This document shows positions 44,788 through 56,371 of a stretch of 64,000 bases of DNA, in pieces (position 1 is the stretch's first letter; every line of letters starts with the position of its first letter). Both the position numbers and the translations under genes were made by a program. The DNA is taken from positions 249,478,968-249,542,967 of the forward strand of contig CM037878.1 of assembly GCA_021292165.1 (NCBI GenBank), given 5' to 3'. The stretch comes from Shinisaurus crocodilurus (lineage: Eukaryota; Chordata; Lepidosauria; Squamata; Shinisauridae). The notes beneath the pieces are model-generated. The model had not been told where the DNA came from. It worked only from the letters and a program-made list of their open reading frames with translations, and did no database searches.

Positions 44788-46380
44788 TAAAAAATAATGC
44801 TAAATTTGTGAAATTGTGCACCAATAATTTTTTTGTGCTTAATTTGAAAAGTACTGATTGCATTACGGAACACACAAAGAATTCATTCATAATGGATTCT
44901 GGGTAACTTATAAATTAGGCTCACATTCCTAATGCATAAACCTAATGCAGGAGTTGGCAGATCATTTCTATGAAGAAAGAAAGAATGTTAGGTGAAAGCC
45001 GTATGATTCAGGAGCCCTATTCAGACACTATTAACAGTGCTTGCCTGAATACACAAGCAGGAAGCAGGGCCCCTTTCCCAGGCATCCATACATATGTAGC
45101 AGGAACATTTACAGAGAGGGGGCCCTCTCCCTCTCCCTGATAGTGCAGATTTCTGGCTCATGTGGAACCTTGTGCAAGGGCCTTCTTTATTCAGACATTC
45201 ATGCTCTATGTGCAGATGCCTGGAGAGGGGCTTCAATCATGACACATGTGATGTCATGGGTGGAGCCACTTGGTACATCTCCATTCAAGCAAATGCTATT
45301 AATAATGCTTGAACAGAGCTACGGTCAAAGGATTCTCTGAGAAATGATAAGTTATAAATTCTAATGTTCAAGGTCAGAGGTTTATCTGAAGTGTGTTGGA
45401 TGGTCAATCTATCATTCAAGGTCAAAAGGCTACTTAACATTTAATCATTAATAATTTGTAAAGATGACAAAACTTTATCTATCCATGTCATGTTTAGAAA
45501 AGTTGATATACTCTTGTTATGATTAGATAGCAGTAAATATTTAGTTAAGACCTGTTAATGATGCATGCATTTAGAAATCTAAAAGAGATATATAAGCCTT
45601 TTTTGTATGATTTAATCTCTTAGGAATGTTTAGGAACAATTAGATAAGTTTAAGAATGTGAGCCTAATTTATGAGACATTTCGGTTATGCTGGATATGAT
45701 TTCAATATGTGATAAACTTCACAAATAGAGGTGATCTTCAGAAAATTGTAAATATTCTCTGATGTCTGAGCATCAGACATTCATAACACCTGAAGTGCCT
45801 GTCTGTGTACCTCATACAGAGCCAGGGAAGAGACTTGGTCTTAACTCTCCTGTTAAACTATAAAGATCTTGCAGTCTTTAGTAATAAGAAATGTTTAGGA
45901 ACTATTGTTTCTTATCTTAGGCTATATTTTATATTTTAATCTTATGTTTTATTAGAAGGTGTATATGGCCTGAATCCAACACAGCATTAGCAGAAGAAAT
46001 TGCTGTGCTGGTGGAGCTCCACTGCCTTTTCCCATTGTGCACACAGTTTTGCAGACCACTTTGTAAACCTGTAAAAACAAACTGAACCAAAGCCTTACTT
46101 TAAACCACAAACTCTCCCCACAAACCAGACATACAGTAAAAGAAAAGAATAAATTCATTTCTCAAATAATTATCCTCCCTCGATGAGCCAGGATTCATTT
46201 TTAAAATAACTATCCTCTTCCAAACCAGAGATGCATTAATTTAATATTTAAAACAATCATTCTCTCCCACCAACCCTGAGACACATACATTAATCAGGAT
46301 TTAAAATGATTCCCCGCCTCAGCCAGAGATGCAACAGGTATATCCTTGTATAGATTTTAAATTATTTACTCCCCTACCCG
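44785..46380. other. unassigned; AT-rich block at 45340-45960
   Basis: 45340-45960 is AT-rich with gagatatataagcc (45586) and a later C/T-containing stretch, suggestive of an old LTR, but no paired ends were found. No gene. Confidence 0.35.
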
Positions 46381-47407
46381 CCCCCCCCCGCCCCCGAGCC
46401 AGGCAGAGATGAGATTCTTTAAAAAACCAGCACAGCATAGCAGCACATCATCATCAAAAGCAACCCCCCACCCCATACCCCCACCAAAAGAGTCAAGTGA
46501 AGAGGTACTGAATTGTGCCTGGCTGTCTCCTAAGTCCTTGCCTGGTTTTATCAAAAAAATAATGAACTCAGCACACGGCTACTGCTGCTGTTTCTTTCTC
46601 TTCTCTCTCTCCAACCCCTTCTCCTCTCCTCTGTCTCTGGCTGGCTGGCTTCTTCTTTCTCAGTCTCCCTCCATGGACCACAAAGTGATATTCTGCTAGC
46701 TTAGGCTGCAGGTGATCGTCTGGGCTAGATTCTGTGTAGCCAGCTTCCTTATGGGCCCAGTAGGTCACCTGATGTGTAGGGTGAATGAGCCAGGGCACCC
46801 TCAGCGCTGGCCATTACAAAGCCCTGGGGGCAGGGCCCTCCTCTGCCAGACACAGAGCATGTGCTGGCCATTTCTTTGATCATGCAGATGTTTGGTTCCC
46901 CAGGATGCCCTCCAGGAAATGAGCCATTTTTTGTGGTGCAATCTGTGCTCACACTCTCAGTGCATATGCCCAGTTTTTCATTAATGAAGTTGGCAGTACC
47001 AGCGGATGGACTAGCAACTAACAAGGAAGCATGTCAGCGGCCAGGGCAATGGTGTGCTGCACTAGAGAAGACCAATGAGGAGGCAGATGAGAGAGCATTG
47101 ACAAACGGGGGGAGCTGTGAGGGTCATGGGAACAGGATGCCACCCTGCATGAGCTGTTATTAGATCATGTTTAGATGAGATGGAACATCTCTCCATCAAG
47201 CGTCCTAGATTTATTTAATTTATTTTATATCACAGTTTTCTTCCATGGAATGCAAGGCAACATAGATGGGATTGCCTTGCAATCTCCCATCCAAGCACTG
47301 AGTAGATCCCAGACTTGCTTAGCTTCTGCAAGGTTGCTGCATCATGTGCCTTCAGACCATGATGAGACCAAATAATTCCATGGAAAACAGAGCTCCATAA
47401 AAACAAT
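46381..47407. other. unassigned sequence
   Basis: C/CT-rich 46380-46680. A short reverse LINE-tail-like stretch (tttaatttattttatatcac) at 47214. No gene recognised. Confidence 0.35.
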
Positions 47408-47535
47408 GGGTTCGATCCAGAATGAGTCATGCTTAGAGTAGACCCACTGAAATCAATAGGACTTAGATTAGTCATCACAAAATCATCCCATTGATCTCGA
47501 TGGGGTCTACTCCAGGCATGACCAGGTCTGGATCC
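47408..47535. repeat. fold-back repeat
   Basis: gggttcgatccagaatgagt with gcttagagtagacccac and the reversed gtctggatccaaccc with ggggtctactccaggcatg form inverted arms of about 60 bp around attagtcatcac. Confidence 0.65.
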
Positions 47536-47539
47536 AACC

Positions 47540-47740
47540 CAATTATTTTTTAAAAATAAACATATTAATATATTTTAAATCTGGGAAGTGTCATGTCATA
47601 CTGCATAATTTTCCATCAACATGATTGACAGAATCATGCATTCTATCTTAATGGTTGCCCTTTGGCCTCTAAATGTTTGTTCATGTAATCTTAATTTTGC
47701 AATTACATACGGTAAGTGATATGCATTTTAATGAACAATT
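47540..47740. promoter_or_regulatory. candidate conserved non-coding element
   Basis: Repeat-free block with acatgattgacagaatcatg (TGATTGACAG is a PBX/MEIS-type site), catgtaatcttaattttgc and gatatgcattttaatgaac (POU/homeobox-like). Compositional call only. Confidence 0.3.
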
Positions 47741-48483
47741 TGGGAACAAAAAAAATGAAATCCTTTTAGAATCTTTATTCAAAGGAAGACACCTGGCTTG
47801 CAGAACCATAAGCCAGCACTGTGCTTTTACATTTTTATTTTTATTTTTTTAAAAAAATAAGGAATAAAAGAAATGTACACAATTCTTCATTAAAACAGAT
47901 TATTTTTCTTCTGGCAGAACACAGATAGTTCATTTTGACCAATGTGGACTGCCCAAGGGAAAGAATGAACTTCCTAACCTCTGGTGTCTTTTATGTGGCA
48001 GTCATCGATTACACATGAAAGAATTCACACATAAACTGAAACTCATTAAACCATGCCGCTGCTGACTTCAGATGTGAAATCCAACTAATGTCTATTTCAC
48101 ACTAAACATTTCATTCATATATATATATATATATATAGTATGATATTGACAAAAACAAAACTGCTGTGAATTGGAGCATTTGAATTAAATCTTGAATAAC
48201 AGTATGGTAACATCAATGAAAGATCAAAAAAGTATTGTGGAAAATAAAAGAGTATAGTAACCTTTGATGACATTAGTTTTTTTGGGTTTTTTAAAACTCC
48301 TATTAAAGTGTCATTTTTTTCACGCTCAAAATCTGAAAAATAATAGACTTTAAAAATAAAAACAGACGCTTTGGCATAAAAGATCATATACACAGCATCT
48401 GAATGCTAGACACAAAATAACAACTAACACATTAATGTGGGCTAATATATGAGAGTTAAGGTGCAACTGCAACCCTATTAGAC
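47741..48483. other. unassigned AT-rich sequence with (AT)n
   Basis: (AT)n at 48117-48137. Nothing else recognised. Confidence 0.45.
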
Positions 48484-48595
48484 AGGAAAAAGCCCAACAA
48501 CTCCCAGCATTCCCCAGCCAGCGTAGCTAGCTAAGGAATTCTGGGAGTTGCAGGACTTCTTTTCAGTCTAAACGTGCATAGGATTGTCCCCTTAA
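48484..48595. mobile_element. fold-back MITE, diverged
   Basis: caacaactcccagcattccc and gaattctgggagttgcagg are inverted around cagcgtagctagcta. Outer gcaaccctattagacaggaa and cagtctaaacgtgcatagg-attg partly mirror each other. Confidence 0.6.
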
Positions 48596-48662
48596 TTGTC
48601 TTGATTGTGATGGGGCAACAGATTTAGAGAAGAGCACTCTTCTTTAAGGGTGAGCATACATC

Positions 48663-49092
48663 TAGGTATGTATGAGAAATTCATTTTAGTTTGTTTTTGA
48701 GCAGGATTCTATCCAGTTCAGACCTTCCAAACCAAACATGGACAATCTGCGATCCAGGTCTGTACTTTTCCGAGCTTGCAATGTGATTCGTGGACCCCCC
48801 AGAAATGTGTTTGACAGCATGTGTACATTTGTTCAGGTGCATGAAAAAATGGTACTTTTTAAAGATGCACACAAATTCATTTTAATTAATGGGAGAAGAA
48901 TGTGTACATTTCAAAAATGCACACAATTGGTGCATACATTTGGGGGGAAAATAAGCACTAAAATATGGACAGATTATCGTGGAAAAAGAAAAAAAGCAAC
49001 TGCTCGTAACCTGATTTGGGCTCAAGTCAGAATGAGCTTCGAGATGGAATTCGGAGAACTTTGGCTAGCTCGGGTTTTGCTGATTTGCACAT
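48663..49092 (+). mobile_element. hAT-like element family C, longest copy
   Basis: taggtatgtatgagaaattc start, gagcaggattctatccagtt, gagcttgcaatgtgattcg, then a series of short mirrored units, and gagcttcgagatggaattcg near the end. catacatc occurs on both sides (48655-48662, 49093-49100) and is a possible 8-bp duplication, though the word also resembles the family's own terminus. Confidence 0.6.
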
Positions 49093-50596
49093 CATACATC
49101 AAGGGCTTTCAGGAAGATATTGCACTAAGGACAAGCACAGTTCAATGGAGGACCAGATATAGCTTAAGGAAGGAAAGCAGAATAAGGAAGGAATTGACTA
49201 TTTTATTTTGTATTGCTGATGGAGAAAAGACCAACCTAATCAAGACTGGAATGTTTTTGATCCACCACTATGTTAAAAAGGATAACAGATAATTACTGAG
49301 AGCTGGTATAGACAAGCTGTGAGACAAGAAGTTCCCAGTTCAAATCTCACCTCACCTAGAAAAAGAAGCTTTAGGCAAACTGTGGTCTCTCAGTCTTCTT
49401 ATTTCTTCCATCTACAATATAGAGATATTAATATTGACTCACCTCTAAGAGGTAAAAGATAAAGTTAGTTGTGAATGACAGTGCAATCTTATGCACGTCT
49501 CCTCAGAATTCATATTAAAATAAATGGGACATGAATCCAAGAAGTGCAAATTAGGTTAGTTTACTTAACAATCCAGACCAAATGAAATTCTCCCCCATCC
49601 TTATTGTATCCTGTCAGAATATGTGAGCAATGACCACAGAGGGATAGATTGAAGGTGCATGGTTACACATAACATCTTTCATCATTTGATTATTCAAAAC
49701 TTGAGGACTCATCACTGGAATGTGTGAACTGCTGTTTGAAGTAATATGTCCCTGGCCTTTAACACACACATGCCTTCAGTTGACGTGGTGGTCATCAAGC
49801 AGTGAACATGCATGTATAAATAGGATTAGAGAAGAGAAGTCTTCGTTGTCATCACTTCATTCTTTAAAACCCAGCTGCTGAATGGAAAATATTTATATAT
49901 AATAGCATTTGTACTGAAACAAATCTCTTGAGCAAATCCCTGCAGTTCAATTGGTGATAATTTGCGTTTCGTTTCCTTCCCCCATTATTTTAAAGGTCTT
50001 ACTGAGGGGATAACCAAGTAGTATTATATAAGGCAGGCAAGCACTCAGCTAACCAAATCAAGACAAAGACAATTTCATTACTTGAGAAAATGTGAAGAGA
50101 ATCGTAGAAAAATAACAGCAGGAGGAAAGCAATCACAACAGTTAAACGACACTCCACAGTGGGTATTAATGTGAACTGATGTATTACATAGTGGCAGAGT
50201 CAGATGTCAAAAGCAATTTACATTGTAACTATCCCAAAAGAGAACCATTTCATCCTTTCTCTGGCAGCTACCCTATACCTTTTGAAGCATCTCCCTTTGC
50301 CAGTGGGTTGCATGCAGTTAGGCCATGTTAGACATTTTAAGATGATCTTCAGCTATGCTTTTAGGAAGTGTTATTTATTTTATATATTTAAAATATTTCT
50401 ATGCTGCCTTTCCATGGGCAGAAAATGCCCCAAGTTTTATAAGTCTACCTTTTGAGCTAATGGCAAACATGCAGGTAGCACCGATGGCGTTCTAAATTGG
50501 AGGCAGGGGCAAAACAGCAGGAAGGAACATGGGCGTAATTGACCAGGCTCTGGGGCTGGGGGACAATTGAGGAAACAACTGAGGGTAAATTATGAT
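49093..50596. other. unassigned sequence
   Basis: 49470-49545 carries fold-back-group words (gtgcaatcttatgcacgtct). 49850-50200 is repeat-free and AT-rich. No gene recognised. Confidence 0.4.
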
Positions 50597-50720
50597 CCTA
50601 TTTATTTATTTATTTATCTGTATACTGCTCCATATCTAAGCAGATTCCAGAGCGGTGAACAATAAAGAGATAAAAACAGATAAAAGAAACAAAAACAATA
50701 CATTGAAAACAAGGTAGCAT
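50597..50720 (-). mobile_element. LINE (L2-like) 3' tail
   Basis: (TTTA)n then ctgtatactgctccatatct, aagcagattccagagcggtg and aacaataaagagataaaaac, the reverse of an L2-group 3' UTR. Confidence 0.6.
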
Positions 50721-51300
50721 TATAATGGTGGCTGGACAGCAGAGAAGACTGAGGGTGTTTATATTCGAATGGATTTTCCTGGACATATGAGGTGTACAGA
50801 TCTTATAAGATTTTGTCGTATTTGCTGGAGCCAATCCAAAGAATGTTACAGCAGAACAAGGAACATGCTTAACAGCGTGCTGCTGGCCCTGGCCGTGCGC
50901 TAGAAGAGAAAGAGAGAGGATGAGAGCAAGATCTATGGCCAGGCAAAAGCATGATGCAAATCTTTCTTTACATTCAGGCCATGCTGCAGGATTATTAAAG
51001 CTTGAAGGCTTCTGGTTCATGAGACTGTGCCATTTTTAATTTAAAAAAATTTTTTTTGACTTGTTAGGAAGTTGTTTGTTCAAAACTTGATTTCTGAAAC
51101 AATGTCATGGGTGGCTTAGGGGACACACAATTCAGGCCATTAAACAATAACTTTATTTCCTCTCTTAATCAAGAACAGAACAGAACACTAATGGGAAACT
51201 CTTGAGTCTACCCAGAATACAATTTAGTCTGACCCCACCTAGAGGCCAAACTATATTATGACACTATCCACACATTATCTATGGAATGTTCTCTCTAGAG
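50721..51300. other. unassigned sequence
   Basis: 51101-51261 runs from tgtcatgggtgg to attatgaca with a minus-strand AATAAA at about 51149, a weak LTR-like hint without duplication. Confidence 0.3.
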
Positions 51301-51435
51301 CAGTGTTCTCCAACCTTGGGTCCCCAGATATTTTTGGCCTACAACTCCCAGCATGCCCCAGCCAACATAGCTGGCTGGGGCATGCTGGGAGTTGTAGGCC
51401 AAAAACATCTGGGGACCCAAGGTTGGAGAACACTG
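51301..51435. mobile_element. 135-bp near-perfect palindromic hAT MITE (P1)
   Basis: Two 64-bp arms (51301-51364, 51372-51435) with one mismatch and a 7-bp loop. Ends identical to those of 28435-28551. Flanks ctctagag (51293-51300) and ctctagac (51436-51443) match 7/8. The arms are 9 bp longer than in the 28435 copy because the centre retains ccccagcca. Confidence 0.93.
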
Positions 51436-52535
51436 CTCTAGACACCTACTCTAATGTGCGTTTGGGTGCCTGTCAAATAACCTTTTTATTTACCCAGGAC
51501 TTTTAGTCACTTGAATTTGGTTTTAACCTCTGCTGGCATTTGTTCTGCTTTATTGCTGTGCTGTTTTACAACACAATCATTCCTCCTGCCCTTGCTTGGG
51601 GCACTTGTCTGACACACCTTTAACCTTCTTCTGTGTTTGGGGAGTAAACCCCCACAGGAGTAATGGACAAACAGGGAATTACTCTGGTGTTAAGGAGCCT
51701 CTTCTCTGCAGCCCCTGACTCTACAGTATGGGTTACTCTATAGGCTATCCTATAAGGGAATTGAAGGAGAGGGTGGGAGGGGGAGGGAGGTTGAGAGAGA
51801 AGGCAGAGTAAGGGGAGATAGCAGTGAGCAGAAAGATCAGGAATTAGGAGACATGGCAGGAGGAAGCATTTTATCTGCCATTAGTCCGCTGAGATGAGTG
51901 GAGAAAGTTGGTGTTGGGGGAGATCCTCAGTGGTAGATTAGATACAAAGCAGGGAAACCAGGCATTCTCAGACCATGGTAGAACACCTACCAGGCAGAAA
52001 CACAGGGCGTTGGGGCACAAATATGGGCACCCAGCCAGGAGTTCCAAGAGTCAGGCAGGCAGAGGGTCTACCAGCAGGCCTGCTCTTGAAAGCACACTTA
52101 GCCCAGGGCTACGAAAGCAAATATACTTTTTTTGTTAGAAAACAAAGGCAAGGTGGTTGTCTGCTGAAACGGGGGTCTTTTGAGGAGCAAAGGGAGTGGA
52201 GATGCCAAGGCTACTTTCTGAAAAGCAGTGCTAGACACTTGAGGGGTGAAGCGGTATTAGCGGAAAGATCACAACCGCACATGGGGGGGGGGGTCCTCAG
52301 TGTTCTCAGTTACTGCACGGCAGGGTGTTGCCCTGATATAATTAGAGTGCAGGGGAGTCTGGCTTAGCACATCCAAGAGTTCCATGGCCAGGAACATTCA
52401 GATGTTAGGGTACTCCCCACTCTATTCCAATAGATGGTGGAAGCAGGTCCTGACAGTCCAGCCCTGCCGCCATTAGCAGCTACCCTTTTCCAGCTTCGCA
52501 GTAAGAAACAGACACAATGGATGCAGTCTGGCGGC
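51436..52535. other. unassigned sequence
   Basis: Purine-rich 51765-51860. Poly(G) 52283-52292. No gene recognised. Confidence 0.4.
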
Positions 52536-53022
52536 AAGTAAGCACATCACTCCAGTGCTCAAGGAGCTGCACTGGCTACCAGTTGCCTGCCGAGCCGAAT
52601 TCAAGGTGTTGGTTTTGACCTTTAAAACCCTATATGGCTCTGGTCCAGTTTATCTCAAGGAGCATCTCCAGCAACACCAAGTAGGCCGCTCAACAAGATC
52701 TGCCACGGACGGCCTTCTCCCTGTCCCATCAGCCAGAGAAACCAGGCTGGTGGGGACTAGGAGGAGGGCCTTTTCTGTGGCAGCCCCCATACTGTGGAAC
52801 TCTCTCCCTAGTGACCTCCGCCATGCCCCCTCTCTGCTGAGCTTCCGCCGCTCACTAAAAACATGGCTATTCAGGCGGGAATATGGGGTGGGTTAAGATT
52901 TTAAAATTTTATAATGTATTTTATATTTTATAATGTTGTACATCGCCCAGAGTGGCCGGTTTGCCAGCCAGATGGGCGATCCATAAATACAACAAACAAA
53001 CAAAACAAACAAACAAACAAAC
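52536..53022 (+). mobile_element. L2 LINE 3' end
   Basis: Same subfamily as 14531-16523, plus orientation, 5' truncated to the last part of the reverse transcriptase. 3' UTR tgtacatcgcccagagtggc ... gccagatgggcgatccataa, then a (CAAA)n tail (52990-53021). Confidence 0.92.
52555..52896 (+). pseudogene. L2 reverse transcriptase C-terminal fragment
   Basis: 113-aa open frame ending in the family's usual stop: LKELHWLPVACRAEFKVLVL (residues 2-21), then KTLYGSGPVYLKEHLQQHQ, ATDGLLPVPSA, RRAFSVAAPILWNSLPSDLR, FRRSLKTWLFRREYGVG. The ATG is incidental; the frame is the tail of a longer protein. No catalytic motifs. Confidence 0.92.
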
Positions 53023-53630
53023 TGTGTCGAATGGGGCTTATTCTCAACTAACTGTGTACATAGGAGTCCAACCTTAATCTGTTTTAACTGCTAATTTTGC
53101 AATGATTGATGCTTATTTGTTTATTTTCCACACCAACCTGAAAAAAGAAACATTAATGGGTGGGGTATAAATAATTTAAACAAGCAAACAATTGTACACT
53201 TAGTGGAAAAATCCAGGGTTGGCAGAAGATCTGTACTGCATATAAGGCTCAGGCCGTGACCTTAGATGATTGCACAACCCACTTCTATCAGCACTCAGGG
53301 AAGCTTTCCTGACTGCATCTAAGAACTGGGCCATCCTCTGCGGGTGGGGAGGGGGAAGTGAGCTACAAACTGAGTCACCTTCAGTATTGCTGTCATATCA
53401 TCCATACACGGGCACACCCTTCTGAAAGTGTTGCTTGTGTGACTGTGGATCACATTTTAATCTGCTGACTGAACTAGCAATATTGGAGCATGGAGGGAGA
53501 AAGCAATTGTGCTACATCTAGCGCTGACAGTTTTATGTCTGCCACCATTCTTGGTGAACAGCAGAATTTACTTTCAGTTCAGTGCTGACAAATATACTTT
53601 GTCCAATCCTGGCAGTAGGGTATTCTAAAT
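53023..53630. other. unassigned; LINE-tail words near 53090-53180
   Basis: ttaatctgttttaactgcta and gggtggggtataaataattt suggest a second L2-like 3' end. The rest is unassigned. Confidence 0.4.
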
Positions 53631-53989
53631 CAGGGGGTTGAACTTTAGGTCCAGGGGCCAAATCCAGCCCTCTTTGGGGCCAAGTCTTACCCTCTGACAT
53701 TCTCCAGTTGGCCACACACCCTTCCTCACATCACCAAATGGTGTCCCCCCCCCCCCCACGATCGGTAGTTTTTCAGCTTTTGCATGCATTCCCGGTTCTA
53801 AAAGGATGAGATGCCTCCCTCTTCTAAAGCTTAATGACTGGGAGTAAAAGCTTTAACTAAAAATATGCTGGCATTTATTTTTAGCATTTTGGCCCCGCCC
53901 CTTTTACCTTCAGCCCACGGAAAGCAGCCCCTGAGATCTTTTCCAGAACTGAATCCAGATGTTGGGCTTAAAGAGGTTCATCACTCCTG
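53631..53989. mobile_element. hAT-like non-autonomous element related to family E
   Basis: Left cagggggttgaac, right gttcatcactcctg. Flanks ttctaaat (53623-53630) and ctctgaag (53990-53997) match 5/8 with two transitions. Contains poly(C) 53744-53758. Confidence 0.5.
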
Positions 53990-54195
53990 CTCTGAAGGAA
54001 CTGGAGGCATTTCCAGCCACACTTGTTGAGCAGATGTTTACTTGCCGTCCTCAACAGATATCCACTTTTCAATAACCCTTGGTAGGTGTTCCATCCAAAA
54101 CCGGATAGAAAGGTGTTGTGGGGCCATGGATTTAGCCCTGCCCCAAGGTCACATGGCTCTTCCTGGCACCTCATGAGTTAAGTCAGGGGTGCAGA

Positions 54196-54359
54196 CAGGG
54201 CCGGTGCTACCATTAGGCCAACTAGGCAGCTGCCTAGGGCGCAGGGCTAAAGGGGGCACCAGAAATAGGGAGGGAGGGCTCAAGTGGGAAGGGGGGGCGC
54301 TAAATATCTGATCCTGCCTAGGGCACCAAACTGCACCAAACTGTCTTGCACCAGCCCTG
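54196..54359. mobile_element. 164-bp hAT MITE nested in family E
   Basis: CAGGGCCGGTGC left and GCACCAGCCCTG right are inverted with one change. Duplication ggtgcaga is perfect (54188-54195, 54360-54367). Sits 12 bp inside the left end of the family E element. Confidence 0.9.
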
Positions 54360-54439
54360 GGTGCAGAATCTTTTTCTGACCAAAGGCTGCATTCCAGTTC
54401 AGAGAAGTTTTTTTGGGCTGCATTCCAGCAGCTGTGTTC

Positions 54440-54688
54440 ACGTACCTGTTGGGGGGCTTGCCTCTCCGCTGCTGCGATTCTCCATGGCGGCGCCCCCCCG
54501 CCTCGTTCTTCCGAGCGACACGGAGCGTCCTCCTCCGCACCGCTCGAGCTGCCACCGACTGGCGCGCTGGTCCCATTGCGTCTCTTCTGGCATGGTGGAA
54601 GTGACGCGATGGGACCCTGCCTGCTCCGGCGCGCTGGACCCCCACGCTATGTTTTTGGCGGGGGAAACCAGGGCAACAGGGCTGTTTA
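54440..54688 (+). mobile_element. GC-rich segment shared with 19740-19830
   Basis: ggtggaagtgacgcgatggg-accctg and ggggaaaccagggcaacagg-gctgtttaa match 19755-19828 (ggaagtgacgcgacgggacc, accatggcaacagggctgtt). It abuts the SINE head with no gap. Confidence 0.55.
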
Positions 54689-54931
54689 AGCCAGTGTGGT
54701 GTAGTGGTGTAGTGGTTAGAATGTTGGACTGGGACTCGGGAGATCCGGGTTCTAGTCCCCACTCGGCCATGAAACTCACTGGGTGACTTTGGGCTAGTCA
54801 CTGACTCTCAGCCTAACCTGAGAGGGTTGTTGTGAGAATAAAATGGAGAGGAGGAGGATGATTATGTAAGCCGCCTTGGGTTCCTTGCAGGAAAAAAGGC
54901 GGGGTATAAATATAATAAATAAATAAATAAA
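54689..54931 (+). mobile_element. Sauria-type tRNA-derived SINE
   Basis: agccagtgtggtgtagtggt with a small gtgta duplication, gggttctagtccccactcgg, gtaagccgccttgggttcc, aaggcggggtataaat, (AATA)n tail. Directly preceded by the GC-rich segment. Confidence 0.88.
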
Positions 54932-55148
54932 GTCAGTAACGAAGCCTTAGGAAAGGCATTTCAGCCTTTTAGAATGGGGAAAAACTGCACAAGAGCCAGG
55001 AAACCAGCAAATGATTGGTGGTTGGGGAAAAGTAGGTGGAGCCAGGGGAGGGGGTGTAGCCTCCTGGGAAACCTTGCAGGGCCAGACTTGGCCCCCAAGA
55101 GGGGTGCATTTGGTCCCAGGCCTGAGGTTCTGCACCCCTGAGTTAAGA

Positions 55149-56371
55149 CATAACTTCTACAGTGGGGAGCCTTTTCTATCCGTGCAGGGTCCCTGTGTGA
55201 TTTTTAAGTACCTGTGGCCCCTGACGGCCTTCATTGTGGTCTGCTGTAGGCAGCTGAGCTCCCACCACTGCCGCTGCTGAATTCCACCTGAATTTTGCTG
55301 CCAATGTGCTGGAGAGGATGGTGCATGGGAAGAGTCATCCCCACGTGTCATCCTCCCTATTTAATCCATGTGCTTTCCCCCTCCCCCAGCTGATTGACAT
55401 GCAGGGGAAGCACAACGTGATCTCAGCACACAGGGAGGGAAGGTTTAAAATTCCTTATCGTTCCACACTGAGGTGGTGTGTGAGAGATAGAGCGGGGAGG
55501 GCGCTGTTGACCCTGGACAAGCCTACCACCCACCACTGCCTTCAGCCATGCCCATCTGCACCATATGGCCCTCGACCACTCACCCAGCACCTCATGTGGA
55601 CCTTGGGAGCAAGAAGGTTGCCCACCTCTGTAATAGAAAATACAGTTTCCTGTGCATAAAGAATCAGATCTGCTTTATTTTAGACAGATGGCATGTTTGC
55701 TTAGCATTGCCAGGAAAGGCTTTAGATTTGTCTTTTGGTAATTTCATTCAAAATCCACAACTTTTCCCCTTCACACAAACAATACTTTTTAAAGAGTGAA
55801 TGCTTATTCACATATGTCTGGGCATCTAATCCTTGTAGGCCAAAACTATGCAGGTCCATCCCCTGATGCTCAGCAGTCCCCCACACAACAGAACAGACTG
55901 AGAGAATCAATGATAATATCATTGTCAAATCCAACTATAATACAAGAAGTGTGATGTTTTTTTCCCCAATCACTATAGGCATCTGGTCATGCTGATCCAA
56001 GTGCAAATCTCTGTACTTTTACTAGCTTACCCGCAGACCGAAAGATGTGGTGCATGTGATCTGGCTGCACAGGAGGTGGATTTTGGATCTATCCCTTTTC
56101 CAAGCTTATGTGTGTGTTTGTGCATATGAAATAGCTTTTCATGCTGGCACAGTTCCTGTTGCACATACAAGGCAATTGCTGGACCAGAGTGAATGGGTGC
56201 ACAACCCAGTAACCAGTGGTGCTGTACATGCTGTGCCCAACTCGATAGGATTTGTGAAGAGCACCTATGCAAACTTCACTGAACTGTATACACAATGACC
56301 AGAAGAAGTGCTTCATGGATGGCACACAGTGACCATCATCCAGAGTGCTGTGCCCATAAATTAGGACTAAG
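55149..56371. other. unassigned sequence
   Basis: No gene recognised. Part of it (55180-55640) is C-rich with many short open frames that lack known features. Confidence 0.4.

Larger units (their letters stand above)
54184..55140. mobile_element. hAT-like element family E with nested insertions
   Basis: Left caggggtgcag, right ctgcacccctg. Flanks agttaagt (54176-54183) and agttaaga (55141-55148) match 7/8. Own sequence is 54184-54195, 54360-about 54440 and about 54932-55140. The remainder is a second hAT MITE, a GC-rich segment and a SINE. Confidence 0.82.

Noticed and set aside
44681..44890. Frame with a poly-histidine run
   Set aside because: Reading of a (GAT)n microsatellite on the reverse strand.
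45340..45960. Old LTR with TATA-like and AATAAA-like words
   Set aside because: No paired TG...CA ends or target duplication found; AT-rich DNA gives such words by chance.
51101..51261. Solo LTR (TGTCAT...ATGACA)
   Set aside because: Flanking 5-mers do not match and no polypurine tract or primer site was seen; kept only as a weak hint.
54280..54801. 173-aa minus-strand frame
   Set aside because: Spans a MITE border, a GC-rich segment and a SINE; no coherent protein.
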